Assembly: GCF_005503535.1 (NCBI RefSeq)
Contig: NZ_SCNN01000007.1
Location: forward strand, 186,001-250,000
Source: Mesorhizobium comanense
GTDB taxonomy: Bacteria > Pseudomonadota > Alphaproteobacteria > Rhizobiales > Rhizobiaceae
Direction of reading: 5' to 3'
DNA length: 64,000 bases
Shown: one piece after another, positions 1 through 10,305 of the stretch
How the letters are laid out: every line of letters starts with the position of its first letter
Numbering within the stretch: position 1 is the first letter of the stretch
The notes under the pieces: model-generated
Database searches by the model: none
The model's input: the letters and a program-made list of their open reading frames with translations, nothing else
Told to the model about the DNA's origin: nothing
Made by a program: the position numbers and the translations under genes

Positions 1-780
1 GAACTTGCCGGGCGGCCCGACGTGCCGGTCCATGCCGGATGCCCGGCGCCGATGGTGCGCAAGCTGATCACGGCCGAATATGTGCACGGCGAAACCGGTC
101 TCGACGGCGCAGATCTTCCCGAGCCGGTAACGCCGCTGCAAAGCGAGCATGGCGTGAACTATCTGGTGCGCACCATCATGGACGCGCCGGAAGGCGAGCT
201 GACCGTCTGCACGCTCGGACCAATGACCAATCTGGCGATGGCGATGACAATGGAGCCGCGGATCGTGCCACGCCTGCGCGAAGTGGTGCTGATGGGCGGC
301 GGCTTCTTCCAGGGCGGCAACGCCACGCCGGCAGCCGAGTTCAACATCTTCGTGGACCCGCATGCCGCGCACAAGGTGTTCGACAGCGGCGTGCCGGTGA
401 CCATGGCCGGCATAGACTGCACCTACACCGCGCTGATGACGCCCGAATGGCTCGACCGGCTGCGTGCAACCGGCAGTCGCACCGCGATCGAGGCCGCCAA
501 CATGGCGGACTTCTATCGCCAGTACGGCACGCACAAATTCGAGACGGCGGCGCGCCCGATCCATGACGCCTGCGTCACCGGCTACCTGCTGGCGCCGCAT
601 CTCTACGAGCAGCGCCAGTGCGCGGTGACGGTCGATATCGTCTCGCCCGAGACGATCGGCATGACGGTGGTCGACTGGTGGCACGTGACCGGCCGGCGCA
701 AGAACTGCAACGTGCTGCGGCGCATCGATCCGGCGCCGTTCTTCGAGCTGATGCTGGAGCGGATCAGCGCATTGCCCTGA
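1..780 (+). CDS. Inosine-uridine preferring nucleoside hydrolase, C-terminal part
   Basis: The reading frame is open from base 1, so the gene starts before the window; about 259 residues remain. It should hydrolyse the N-glycosidic bond of ribonucleosides in purine/pyrimidine salvage. The visible part carries family signatures: VPVHAGCPAPM near the start, the TVCTLGPMTNLAMAM segment, the MGGGFFQGGNATPAAEFNIFVDP motif region (Asn and Asp that line the ribose/Ca site), and HDACVTGYLL near the C-terminus with the conserved HD pair. The N-terminal Ca-binding DxDxGxDD motif must lie upstream and cannot be checked. A GTG at 22 is in frame but internal to conserved sequence, so it is not taken as the start. 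A TetR gene follows 100 bp downstream on the same strand. Substrate specificity is not predictable from this fragment. Confidence 0.9.
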   Translation, partial: ELAGRPDVPVHAGCPAPMVRKLITAEYVHGETGLDGADLPEPVTPLQSEHGVNYLVRTIMDAPEGELTVCTLGPMTNLAMAMTMEPRIVPRLREVVLMGGGFFQGGNATPAAEFNIFVDPHAAHKVFDSGVPVTMAGIDCTYTALMTPEWLDRLRATGSRTAIEAANMADFYRQYGTHKFETAARPIHDACVTGYLLAPHLYEQRQCAVTVDIVSPETIGMTVVDWWHVTGRRKNCNVLRRIDPAPFFELMLERISALP

Positions 781-883
781 GATGCGCGTTCCGCGATAGA
801 TAGACGCTTGATGAGTCGCGAAGCGCACCGAAGCCGGCGAACGGGTTGCAAGCGTTGCGCATGGCGATGAAGGTCTTGATCAG

Positions 884-1558
884 ATGAAAGCGGACAGCGC
901 GCCGGCAAGAGCCAGAAAGCAACCCGAGGGCGCCTCGCGCCCCAAGACGGCTCGGCAGACGCTGAGCCGCGAGGCCTGGATCGCGGCGGCCCGCAAGGTG
1001 CTTGAGAAGCGCGGCATCGGCGAGGTCAAGATCGACCGCCTCGCCCACCAGTTCAAGGTGACGCGCGGCTCCTTCTACTTCCACTTCACCAGCCTGGCCG
1101 ACCTTCGCGAGGGCCTGCTGCAGAAATGGCGCGACATCAATTGCCAGCCCTTCTGGGCCATGCGCGAGATGCGCGAGATCGATGGCCTGCAGTTCTTCAC
1201 CGACATCGTGCATGTCTGGGTCGACGAGGCGCCGTTCAGCCCGCTGCTCGATCTCGCCGTGCGCGACTGGTCGCGAACCTCGCGAAAGCTCGAGCAGGAG
1301 GTCAAGGACATTGACGATTTGCGCATCGAGCTCCTGATCCGCTCTTTCCGCGCCATGGGTTACCCGCCGGACGAGAGCCTGGTCAGGGCCCGCATCACCT
1401 ATTTCCACCAGATCGGCCAGTATGCCCTGTCCTTCAAGGAGGATCCGGCGGTGCGCAGGAGCTACCAGCCGCTGTTCGGAGAGGTGCTGCTCGGACCGCT
1501 CGTGCAGGAACCGGGTACGGCACCGAGGCCGAGCGAGGGGCGCGGCGGGCGGCGTTAG
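884..1558 (+). CDS. TetR/AcrR family transcriptional regulator
   Basis: A 224-residue protein with a basic, disordered N-terminus (about 25 residues) and then a TetR-type DNA-binding domain: a helix around SREAWIAAARKVL, and the HTH ending in VTRGSFYFHFTSLADL, the typical TetR recognition-helix signature with YxHF. The rest is the all-helical ligand/dimer domain, not assignable to a ligand. The gene ends 4 bp before the convergent acyl-CoA synthetase gene. It could regulate the upstream nucleoside hydrolase operon or the acyl-CoA ligase; the sequence shows no obvious operator. The C-terminus is Arg/Gly-rich. Family call is firm, target unknown. Confidence 0.85.
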   Translation: MKADSAPARARKQPEGASRPKTARQTLSREAWIAAARKVLEKRGIGEVKIDRLAHQFKVTRGSFYFHFTSLADLREGLLQKWRDINCQPFWAMREMREIDGLQFFTDIVHVWVDEAPFSPLLDLAVRDWSRTSRKLEQEVKDIDDLRIELLIRSFRAMGYPPDESLVRARITYFHQIGQYALSFKEDPAVRRSYQPLFGEVLLGPLVQEPGTAPRPSEGRGGRR

Positions 1559-1562
1559 CCCC

Positions 1563-3335
<1,773 letters not shown>

Positions 3336-3417
3336 CGCCGTTTCCTCCCGGGATGAGTGAACCTATCAGCCCGCCGGGGCAGAGGGAACCTCGTCGATGG
3401 TTGGAGGCAAATCGCCG

Positions 3418-4116
3418 TTATCCGATCGCCACCGCCATTTTGGCGGCGATGTCGCGCAACAGGAGCTCATCGGCAGCGTCGCGCTGTTTGCGCGAGGCCA
3501 CCAGACAGGCCTGCGACTTCAAGACGATACCGTCGCCCAGGACCTTGAGATGGTTGGCGCGCAGCGTCGAGCCTGACGAGGTGATGTCGACAATGACATC
3601 GGCAAGGCCGGCCGCCGGCGCACCCTCGGTGGCGCCGAGGCTCTCGACGATGCGGTAGACCTGGATGCCATGCTTCTGCGAGAAGAACTGCTGGGTCAGC
3701 CGCCAGTATTTGGTGGCGATCCTGAGCCGCCGGCCATGGCGCTGGCGGAAATCGGCGGCGACGTCGTCGAGATCGGCCATCGTGTCGACGTCGAGCCAGA
3801 TTTCGGGCACGGCGACCACGACATCGGCATGGCCGAAGCCGAGACGGGCGACGATCTCGGCGCGGGCTTCCCAGTCGGCGAGATTTTCGCGCACGAGATC
3901 CTCGCCGGTAATGCCCAGATCGACCGCGCCCTGGCCGATCTCGCCGGCTATCTCCGAAGCCGACAGGAAGGCCACCTCGACATTGTCCAGGCCCTCGACG
4001 CGAGCGTGATACTTGCGCTCGTCGCCGGGCAGGCTGACCGCGAGCCCGGCCCTGGCAAGCACGTCCAGCGCCTGCTCTTTCAGACGGCCCTTCGACGGGA
4101 TCGCGAGCGTGATCAT
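3418..4116 (-). CDS. hisG: ATP phosphoribosyltransferase catalytic subunit, short form
   Basis: HisG condenses ATP with PRPP in the first step of histidine biosynthesis. At 232 residues it is the short form, which lacks the C-terminal regulatory domain and needs HisZ for activity. The N-terminus [15 protein letters not shown] is characteristic, and the [26 protein letters not shown] stretch holds the PRPP-binding region (written here as a region; key part is DITSSGSTL). The ATG overlaps the hisZ stop codon by 4 bp (ATGA), so the two subunits are translationally coupled. The presence of HisZ next door confirms the hetero-octameric type. Confidence 0.97.
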   Translation of the reverse strand: MITLAIPSKGRLKEQALDVLARAGLAVSLPGDERKYHARVEGLDNVEVAFLSASEIAGEIGQGAVDLGITGEDLVRENLADWEARAEIVARLGFGHADVVVAVPEIWLDVDTMADLDDVAADFRQRHGRRLRIATKYWRLTQQFFSQKHGIQVYRIVESLGATEGAPAAGLADVIVDITSSGSTLRANHLKVLGDGIVLKSQACLVASRKQRDAADELLLRDIAAKMAVAIG

Positions 4117-5234
4117 GATGCCGTCTCCCGCAACGCCTCGATGCGGTCGAGCCAGACCGAGAAGCCGACGCCGGGGATCGCCGTCCTGGCGCCCAGCAGC
4201 GTCAGCAACCGATCGTAGCGGCCGCCACCGGCCAAGGGACGCTCGCCGTTGGCGGCGGCGATTTCGAAGACAACACCCGTGTAGTAATCCAGCGGACGGC
4301 CGAAGGCCGCGTCATAGCGGATGTCCCTGGCCGGCAGGCCATGCGCTTCGATCGCCTTGGCGCGGGCGGAAAACTTCTGCAGGGCCACGCCCAGCGAAAG
4401 CCCGGCGCCGGCGGCGAAAGCCTCCAGGGCGCGAGCCGCGCTGTCGAGCGGCACGTCGATCGCCAGAAAATCCTTCAGGGCAGCGAAGGCCTCGCTGGAA
4501 AGCCGCACGCTGCGCAATTCGGCCTTTTCTATCAGCCGGCGGGCAATGTCGGCGGGCGCGCGCCCGGCGGATGCCGGCAGACCGGCCTCTTCCATGCCGC
4601 CGGCGATATGGGCCGAAAGACCTTCGACGTCGCCGTCCAGGACAAGGGTGGCGACATCGCCTGACAGCTGGCCGTTGCGCGGCGGGTTGGCGAGGTCGGC
4701 AAGGGCGGCCTCGAGCATCGGCGCCGAGCCGAAGGCGCGGGCAAGCCGCATGCGCCAGCCGCGCGGCAGGCCGAGTGCCGCCAGCACCGCCTCGAAGATG
4801 CCCTGGTCGCCAAGCGTGATCGCCAGCGGCTGGCCCGGCAGCACCAGCGAAAGCAGCGCATGCGCGTCTGCCACAGAGCGGGCGTCGGCCTCGGCCGTGT
4901 CGCGGTCGCCCAGATCCTCGATGCCGGCCTGGAAGAACTCGTTGCCGCCTTCGCGCCGCTGGCGGAACACTTCGCCCAGATAGGAATAGCGGCGCGGCGT
5001 GCCGGCCTGGCTGGCGATGTGGTCGAGGCAGACCGGAATGGTGAATTCCGGCCGCAGGCACAGCGTCTTGCCGGTCTCGCTCTCGGTCAGGAAGATGCGG
5101 CGCCGCAAATCCTCGCCGGCCATGTCGAGGAAGGGATCGGCCGGCTGCAGCACGGCGACCTCGACCGCGTGGGTGTTACGGGCGGCGAAGAGGTTTGTGA
5201 TGTCCGTGGAGATGGAGGGGTAGCGGGAGGTCAT
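4113..5234 (-). CDS. hisZ: ATP phosphoribosyltransferase regulatory subunit (HisRS paralog)
   Basis: A 373-residue paralog of the class II histidyl-tRNA synthetase catalytic core without the anticodon-binding domain, matching HisZ. Core motifs include [15 protein letters not shown] (motif-2-like), [14 protein letters not shown], and the C-terminal [11 protein letters not shown] and GGGRYDRLL elements that in HisRS bind histidine. It partners the short-form HisG, whose start overlaps its stop, and mediates feedback by histidine. It lies about 250 bp downstream of hisS on the same strand, separated by an inverted-repeat element. The clustering hisS-hisZ-hisG is common in rhizobia. Confidence 0.95.
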   Translation of the reverse strand: MTSRYPSISTDITNLFAARNTHAVEVAVLQPADPFLDMAGEDLRRRIFLTESETGKTLCLRPEFTIPVCLDHIASQAGTPRRYSYLGEVFRQRREGGNEFFQAGIEDLGDRDTAEADARSVADAHALLSLVLPGQPLAITLGDQGIFEAVLAALGLPRGWRMRLARAFGSAPMLEAALADLANPPRNGQLSGDVATLVLDGDVEGLSAHIAGGMEEAGLPASAGRAPADIARRLIEKAELRSVRLSSEAFAALKDFLAIDVPLDSAARALEAFAAGAGLSLGVALQKFSARAKAIEAHGLPARDIRYDAAFGRPLDYYTGVVFEIAAANGERPLAGGGRYDRLLTLLGARTAIPGVGFSVWLDRIEALRETAS

Positions 5235-5305
5235 GTGCTGCGCCCTTGCATCGCCCGACCCTCTGGTTTGGGAACAGAAGGTCGACCAACGATTGGCGCT
5301 CTACG

Positions 5306-5465
5306 GCGCCCCCCTCTGTCCTGCCGGACATCTCCCCCACGAGGGGGGAGATTGGCAGTTGCGCCGACGGCGCTTTTTCTGAACGGTTGGTGGTTGGCGG
5401 AAGCAGTCATGACATCCGATCTCCCCCCTCGTGGGGGAGATGTCCGGCAGAACAGAGGGGGGCGC
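5306..5465. repeat. MITE-like inverted repeat, two 47-bp arms
   Basis: Arms 5306-5352 and 5419-5465 are reverse complements over 47 bp with one mismatch, around a 66-bp centre. Each arm itself carries a small hairpin built on CTCCCCCACGAGGGGGGAG. It fills most of the gap between hisS and hisZ and could fold as a bidirectional transcriptional stop. It resembles palindromic intergenic elements that are dispersed in Mesorhizobium-type genomes (recollection, not searched). Confidence 0.85.
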
Positions 5466-5480
5466 GACGGAACGCGGCCT

Positions 5481-6983
5481 CTACTTGCCACGCGCCCTCT
5501 CCTCGGCCTGCGCCGCCAAAATCTTTCTCACCTCTGCCACCAGCTCACCTTCCGCCACCGTCACCTGCGCCGGCCTTGCCGCGCGCCATTCGGCGTTGTC
5601 GGTGATTTCAGCGGACATGCGCGCGCCTTCGATCAGGTCCTTGATCTGTATCTCGCCCTTGGCGCGCTCGTCGCCGCCCTGGATGATGGCGACCGGGCAG
5701 CCGCGCCGGTCGGCGTATTTCAGTTGCGCCTTCATGCCGGCGCCGCCGAGATACATTTCCGAACGGATGCCGGCGGCACGCAACTCACTCACCATTTTCT
5801 GGTAGCGGCCAAGGCTTTCGGTGTCCTTGTCCATGACCAGCACCACGACGGGCGCGATCACGTCGGCGCTGTCGAGCTTGCCGAGATTCTTCAGCGCCGT
5901 CATCAGCCTGGAAACGCCGATGGAGAAACCGGTCGCCGGGACTGGCTCGCCGCGGAAGCGCGAGACCAGGCCGTCATAACGTCCGCCGCCGCCGACCGAA
6001 CCGAAGCGCACGATCTGGCCGTCCTCGTTGGGAATCTCGGCCAGAAGCTCGGCCTCGAAGACCGGGCCGGTATAATATTCCAGGCCGCGCACGACGGAAC
6101 GATCCATGGCGACGCGGTCCTCAGCGTACCCTGCCGCCCTGACCAGGGCTTCGATCGTTGCCAGCTCGCCAACGCCTTCCTGGTAGGTCGGGTTGGCGCT
6201 GACGCTGCCATCCTGGCCGGCCTGCGCGTTGCGCGCGGTTGCCAGGAGAACCGCCTCGGCCTGCTTATCATCCAGCCCCGCGCCCTTGGCGAAGTCGCCC
6301 TCGCCTTCCTTACCGCCGTCCCAGCGCCCCGGGCCGAGCAGAAGCCGCACACCGTCCGGTCCCAGCTTGTCCAGCTTGTCGATGGCGCGCAGCACCGTCA
6401 GCCGGCGGCCGGCATTACCCTCGCCGCCGAGGCCGATCGCCTCCAGAACGCCGTCCAGAACCTTGCGGTTGTTGACGCGAATGACGTAGTCGCCGCGCCT
6501 GATGCCGAGCGCCTCCATGACATCGGCCATCATCATCGCCATCTCGGCGTCGGCAGCGACGCCCGGGGTGCCGATCGTGTCGGCATCGAACTGCATGAAC
6601 TGGCGGAAGCGGCCGGGGCCGGGCTTTTCATTGCGGAACACCCAGCCGGAGCGATAGCTGCGGTAAGGCTTCGGCAACCGTTCGAAATTCTCGGCGACGA
6701 AACGCGCCGTCGGCGCGGTCAGGTCATAGCGCAGCGACAGCCACTGGTCGTCATCGTCCTGGAAGGAGAACACGCCCTCGTTCGGGCGGTCCTGGTCGGG
6801 CAGGAATTTGCCCAGCGCATCGGTGTATTCGATCAGCGGCTGGTCGGCCGGCTCGAAGCCATAGAGCTCATAGACCGAGCGGATCGTCGCCATCATCTTC
6901 TCGACGGCGCGAATATCCTCGGCACTGCGGTCGGCAAAACCGCGCGGCAGCCGCGCTTTCGTCTTTTCCGATTTGTCGGCCAT
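5481..6983 (-). CDS. hisS: Histidyl-tRNA synthetase
   Basis: A 500-residue class IIa synthetase that charges tRNA-His. Visible signatures: [18 protein letters not shown], motif 2 [17 protein letters not shown], the HisRS-specific [14 protein letters not shown], and motif 3 region [13 protein letters not shown], followed by the C-terminal anticodon-binding domain. The ATG at 6983 gives [16 protein letters not shown]; the frame is open 52 codons further upstream but that stretch is Arg/Thr-rich, lacks conservation and has no ribosome site, so it was excluded. The gene is followed after the inverted repeat by hisZ and hisG. Alphaproteobacterial HisRS enzymes are a divergent group with altered tRNA-His recognition; length here fits that group. 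Confidence 0.96.
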   Translation of the reverse strand: MADKSEKTKARLPRGFADRSAEDIRAVEKMMATIRSVYELYGFEPADQPLIEYTDALGKFLPDQDRPNEGVFSFQDDDDQWLSLRYDLTAPTARFVAENFERLPKPYRSYRSGWVFRNEKPGPGRFRQFMQFDADTIGTPGVAADAEMAMMMADVMEALGIRRGDYVIRVNNRKVLDGVLEAIGLGGEGNAGRRLTVLRAIDKLDKLGPDGVRLLLGPGRWDGGKEGEGDFAKGAGLDDKQAEAVLLATARNAQAGQDGSVSANPTYQEGVGELATIEALVRAAGYAEDRVAMDRSVVRGLEYYTGPVFEAELLAEIPNEDGQIVRFGSVGGGGRYDGLVSRFRGEPVPATGFSIGVSRLMTALKNLGKLDSADVIAPVVVLVMDKDTESLGRYQKMVSELRAAGIRSEMYLGGAGMKAQLKYADRRGCPVAIIQGGDERAKGEIQIKDLIEGARMSAEITDNAEWRAARPAQVTVAEGELVAEVRKILAAQAEERARGK

Positions 6984-7235
6984 GGGATTTCGTCCGGTGT
7001 TTCGTGTTGCTGAAAACTCAACAGCGCTGCGATTTTCGCAACGCGCGTGTCCTAACTTATGAGGCTCTACCCGGCAAGACCGGCGGCGGGCACGGTTATC
7101 CCTATGCGGAGTGGTACGCGGGGGCGTCCGCCGAAACAAAAACGCACCGAAAATGAAACAATCCCGCCATCAGTGCAGCATCGTGCCGACACAATCGCGG
7201 CCGATATAGCCGACCACAGTGAAGGGGCACGGGAC

Positions 7236-7487
7236 ATGACCAGCGCGGTGAAATTCCACAATGAAAGCAGTGCAGGCGAAATGCCGGCGCGGCTGCGCCC
7301 GGCACATGTCCACACTGCCAGGGTGGCCGGCCAGCCGGCCGGACCGTTCGAGGTTCCCGCCGATACCGGCAAAGGATCGTCCATGCGCGAGGCGCTGGTG
7401 ACCGGCCTGCTGGTGATCTATCCGGCCGTCGCCACGGTGACGGCGATCGTGGTGGGCCTTTTCCTGGCCGGCGCCAGCGGCGCCTGA
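7236..7487 (+). CDS. Small single-pass membrane protein, unknown
   Basis: An 83-residue frame starting at ATG 7236 with a purine-rich GAAGGGG upstream. The first 50 residues are hydrophilic (Ala/Pro/His-rich), then one hydrophobic segment, ALVTGLLVIYPAVATVTAIVVGLFLAG, ends the protein, so it looks like a tail-anchored or C-terminal single-pass inner-membrane protein. The frame is open further upstream to 7059, but that part has less biased wobble. It ends 2 bp from the convergent tag gene. No family recognised. Coding status rests on the clean membrane segment and the ribosome site, so it is moderate. Confidence 0.5.
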   Translation: MTSAVKFHNESSAGEMPARLRPAHVHTARVAGQPAGPFEVPADTGKGSSMREALVTGLLVIYPAVATVTAIVVGLFLAGASGA

Positions 7488-7489
7488 GA

Positions 7490-8128
7490 CTATCCCGGCC
7501 GCCTGAAAGCCTTGCGCTGCTTCTCGACCTCCTTGCGGCAGACACAACCCTCGAGATGGTCGTTGACCAGGCCCATCGCCTGCATGAAGGCATAGACCGT
7601 GGTCGGACCGACGAACGTCCAGCCGCGCTTCTTCAGTTCCTTGGAGATCCGGACCGACACCGCGGTGGTCGGGTTTGCGCGCAGATGCGCGAGGTCGACA
7701 ATCGCGGGCCGTTCGTCCTTGCCGGGCTCGAACTTCCAGAACCACGCGGCGAGCGAGCCGAATTCGTCGACCATTTCGCGGGCACGCTTGGCATTGTTGA
7801 TGGTCGAGACGATCTTGCCGCGATGGCGGATGATGCCGGCATTGCCGAGCAGGCGCTCGACATCCTTGTCGGTGAAGGCGGCGACCTTGTCGAAATCGAA
7901 GCCGGCGAAGGCCTCGCGAAAATTCTCGCGCTTGCGCAGGATGGTCAGCCAGGACAGGCCCGACTGGAACCCCTCCAGGCAGATCTTCTCGAACAGCCTG
8001 CGGTCGTCGGCCACCGGCCGGCCCCATTCGTGATCGTGGTAGTGCAGGTAGTCCGGCAGATTTCCATGCCAGAAGCAGCGCACCGCACCGTCAGGACCGG
8101 CAAGCAGGCCGGTATTTTCATCGCTCAT
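7490..8128 (-). CDS. tag: DNA-3-methyladenine glycosylase I
   Basis: A 212-residue base-excision repair enzyme that removes 3-methyladenine from alkylated DNA. It carries the Tag signatures RCFWHG and YHDHEWGRPV at the N-terminus, ICLEGFQSGLSWLTILRKR, and NDHLEGCVCR at the C-terminus. The Cys and His residues at both ends (C in RCFW, H in YHDHEWG, H and C in NDHLEGCVC) are the structural zinc ligands of this family. Stand-alone gene, divergent from the L,D-transpeptidase gene after about 210 bp and convergent with the small membrane protein gene. Confidence 0.95.
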   Translation of the reverse strand: MSDENTGLLAGPDGAVRCFWHGNLPDYLHYHDHEWGRPVADDRRLFEKICLEGFQSGLSWLTILRKRENFREAFAGFDFDKVAAFTDKDVERLLGNAGIIRHRGKIVSTINNAKRAREMVDEFGSLAAWFWKFEPGKDERPAIVDLAHLRANPTTAVSVRISKELKKRGWTFVGPTTVYAFMQAMGLVNDHLEGCVCRKEVEKQRKAFRRPG

Positions 8129-8339
8129 TGCGCAAGATCCATCCGTTAACGCGCTTTCGCGCTGCTTTTACCGTGGCTTTACCAGATTCCTGAACCGGCC
8201 GGTAACCACACCAAAAGGTTTACCGGCAGAACGGCATTTTACGCATTCCGATTCATGTTTCGGTTGCTGCTCGCCGCCAATGATCGCGAAAACCGGGAGC
8301 GTTTCTTGCCCGGGTGTCCGACGATCAAGGTGCGTTCCG

Positions 8340-9071
8340 ATGAAATTCCTGCTTCCTTTGTTCAGTGCGGCGATCCTTGCCGCAAGCGTCATGCCTTCGC
8401 ACGCAGACGACCGCTATGCCGACAGGCCGCCGGTGATGGTGAGCCCCGATCTTTCCGCACCCTGGGTGCTGCAGCTCGGCCACGCACCGGGCATCGTGCG
8501 GCAGAACCGGCAGGCCGTGCAGCAGCAGCCCCGCGTGCGCTATGCGCAGCCCAACCGGGTGCAGACGGCGGGTGTGCCGGCGCCGGCCAAACGCATGGTG
8601 ATGCGCCCGCAGATCAACCCGATGTACCTGCCGCAGGAAGTTGCCTATGACGGCAAGCAGAAGCCCGGCACGATCGTTATCGACACCCACCAGAACTTCC
8701 TCTTCCTGATCGAGAAGGACGGCAAGGCGCGGCGCTACGGCGTCGGCACCGGCAAGCCGGGCTTCGAATGGTCGGGCACGCACAAGATCACCAACAAGCG
8801 CGAGTGGCCGGATTGGCGCCCGCCGACCGAGATGATCAAGCGCGAGGCCGCCAAGGGCCGCTACCTGCCGACCTACCTCGCCGGCGGCATCGAGAACCCG
8901 CTCGGCGCCCGCGCGCTCTACCTCGGCACGACCGAGTACCGCATCCACGGCACGAACCAGCCCTGGACGATCGGCGGCGCGGTGTCGTCGGGCTGCATCC
9001 GCATGCGCAACGAGGACGTGGTCGACCTCTATGAGAGGGTCAATGTCGGAACCACCGTCGAGGTGATATGA
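8340..9071 (+). CDS. L,D-transpeptidase (YkuD/ErfK family), exported
   Basis: A 243-residue protein with a signal peptide, MKFLLPLFSAAILAASVMPSHA, cleaved after SHA-type Ala, then a Gln/Pro/Arg-rich linker, then a YkuD catalytic domain from about residue 95. The active-site motif is IHGTNQPWTIGGAVSSGCIRM with the His and the nucleophilic Cys. Such enzymes form 3-3 peptidoglycan cross-links, or attach proteins to peptidoglycan, in the periplasm; polar-growing Hyphomicrobiales carry many paralogs. The ATG at 8340 was chosen over an in-frame ATG at 8280 because it begins the signal peptide. A strong terminator follows at 9156. Confidence 0.93.
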   Translation: MKFLLPLFSAAILAASVMPSHADDRYADRPPVMVSPDLSAPWVLQLGHAPGIVRQNRQAVQQQPRVRYAQPNRVQTAGVPAPAKRMVMRPQINPMYLPQEVAYDGKQKPGTIVIDTHQNFLFLIEKDGKARRYGVGTGKPGFEWSGTHKITNKREWPDWRPPTEMIKREAAKGRYLPTYLAGGIENPLGARALYLGTTEYRIHGTNQPWTIGGAVSSGCIRMRNEDVVDLYERVNVGTTVEVI

Positions 9072-9155
9072 TCGCCGTGACGAATCACTGATCCAGCTCC
9101 GGCTGGATCGGAAGGAATAACGGGGGACGGGTCGTATGGGGATGCGGCCGGTCAG

Positions 9156-9193
9156 AAAGGGCAGCGCGGGAAACCGCGCTGCCCTTTTCGTTT
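9156..9193 (+). terminator. Rho-independent terminator after the L,D-transpeptidase gene
   Basis: A GC-rich stem (AAAGGGCAGCGCGG / CCGCGCTGCCCTTT) with a GAAA-type loop is followed by a T-rich tract, TTTTCGTTT. It lies about 85 bp after the stop codon. Confidence 0.9.
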
Positions 9194-9300
9194 AAGGTTC
9201 GTGCCGCAGGGAGCGGCAAGTCGTCCCGGAAGCAGGACGGTTCGCATTTCGGGGCTGATTTCCCGGCCTGCCTCTGCTATTGCAGCGCACAATTAGTAGT

Positions 9301-9352
9301 TTTGCGTAATTCCGCAGGGAGACCGGCTTCGGATTTTCCCTGGAATTGCCTG
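9301..9352. repeat. Dispersed rhizobial intergenic repeat, copy 1
   Basis: An imperfect inverted-repeat unit bounded by GCGTAATTCCG and CTGGAATTGCC. It is related to the copy at 11643-11700, in the same orientation. It lies directly upstream of the folD-like start codon, so it forms part of that gene's 5' region. Confidence 0.65.
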
Positions 9353-9372
9353 AGAAGGCAGAGGTGCCCATC

Positions 9373-10293
9373 ATGAACCGGATCGACGACAGCCGCTATC
9401 TCAGGGGTGGCCCGGTCGCCCAGCGCATCATCGCCTCGGTGCGCGAAGACGCGGCGATCGCCACAGCGGAAGGCTTTCCGCCGAAACTGGTTTCTATCAC
9501 CGTTGGCGACACCGACGCCGTCGACGTCTATGTGCGCAACCAGCGCGCCAAGGCCGCCCTTGCCGGCATCAGCTTCGAGGAGAGGCGCTTCGCCGCCGAC
9601 ATCACCGCGGGTGAGCTCGAAGCCGCCATCCACGGCCTCAATGCCGATCCACGCGTCACCGGCATCATCATCCAGCGGCCGGTTCCCGCGCATATTCCGA
9701 TCAAGACATTGCAGGCGGCAGTGCATCCGCTGAAGGATGTCGAAGGCATGCATCCGGCCTCGATCGGCAACATCGTCTACAACCAGCTCGATCTGGCGCC
9801 CTGCACGGCGGCGGCCTCGGTCGAACTGCTGAAGGAAACCGGGCTCGAGCTCAAAGGGCTCGAGGTCGTCGTCGTCGGCCATTCCGAGATCGTCGGCAAG
9901 CCGATCGCCTTCCTGCTGATGAGCGAGGGCGCGACAGTGACGGTCTGCCATCACATGACCCGCTCGCTCGCCGCGCACGCGAGGCGCGCCGATGCGCTGT
10001 TCGTCGCCGTTGGCAAGCCGCGGCTGATCAAGGCCGATATGGTGAAGCCCGGCGCCTGCGTCATCGACATCGGCATCAATTCGGAAATCGGCCCCGATGG
10101 CGAAAGCCGCATCGTCGGCGACGTCGACACCGACAGCGTCAAGGAAGTGGCGTCCTGGATCACGCCGGTGCCGGGCGGCGTCGGCCCGCTTACTGTGGCG
10201 ATCCTGCTTCGCAACACCATGGTGGCGCTCAACCGCCAGCGCGCGCTCTATCGCGCGACCTACGGCGTGGCGGACCAGCTCGCGGCGGAATAG
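9373..10293 (+). CDS. Divergent FolD paralog (methylene-THF dehydrogenase/cyclohydrolase family)
   Basis: A 306-residue protein from ATG 9373, with AGAAGGCAGAGG upstream. The fold signatures are present: GIIIQRPVPAHI, GHSEIVGKPIAFLL (NAD(P)-binding) and the C-terminal PVPGGVGPLTVAILL. Several active-site positions differ from canonical FolD. The Y-x-x-x-K motif, which carries the catalytic Lys, reads Tyr53-Val-Arg-Asn-Gln57, so Lys is Gln. KDVDG reads KDVEG, and PCTPxG reads PCTAAA. In the family the Lys is needed for cyclohydrolase chemistry, so this copy may be dehydrogenase-only or have another C1 role. It converges with glcF (12 bp apart). I infer that a canonical folD exists elsewhere in the genome, which cannot be checked here. 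Confidence 0.85.
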   Translation: MNRIDDSRYLRGGPVAQRIIASVREDAAIATAEGFPPKLVSITVGDTDAVDVYVRNQRAKAALAGISFEERRFAADITAGELEAAIHGLNADPRVTGIIIQRPVPAHIPIKTLQAAVHPLKDVEGMHPASIGNIVYNQLDLAPCTAAASVELLKETGLELKGLEVVVVGHSEIVGKPIAFLLMSEGATVTVCHHMTRSLAAHARRADALFVAVGKPRLIKADMVKPGACVIDIGINSEIGPDGESRIVGDVDTDSVKEVASWITPVPGGVGPLTVAILLRNTMVALNRQRALYRATYGVADQLAAE

Positions 10294-10305
10294 CGCGGCC
10301 GCGTC

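Noticed and set aside
4860..7013. A 717-codon plus-strand frame over hisS
   Set aside because: It is antisense to hisS, His/Ala/Gly-rich, with no domain.
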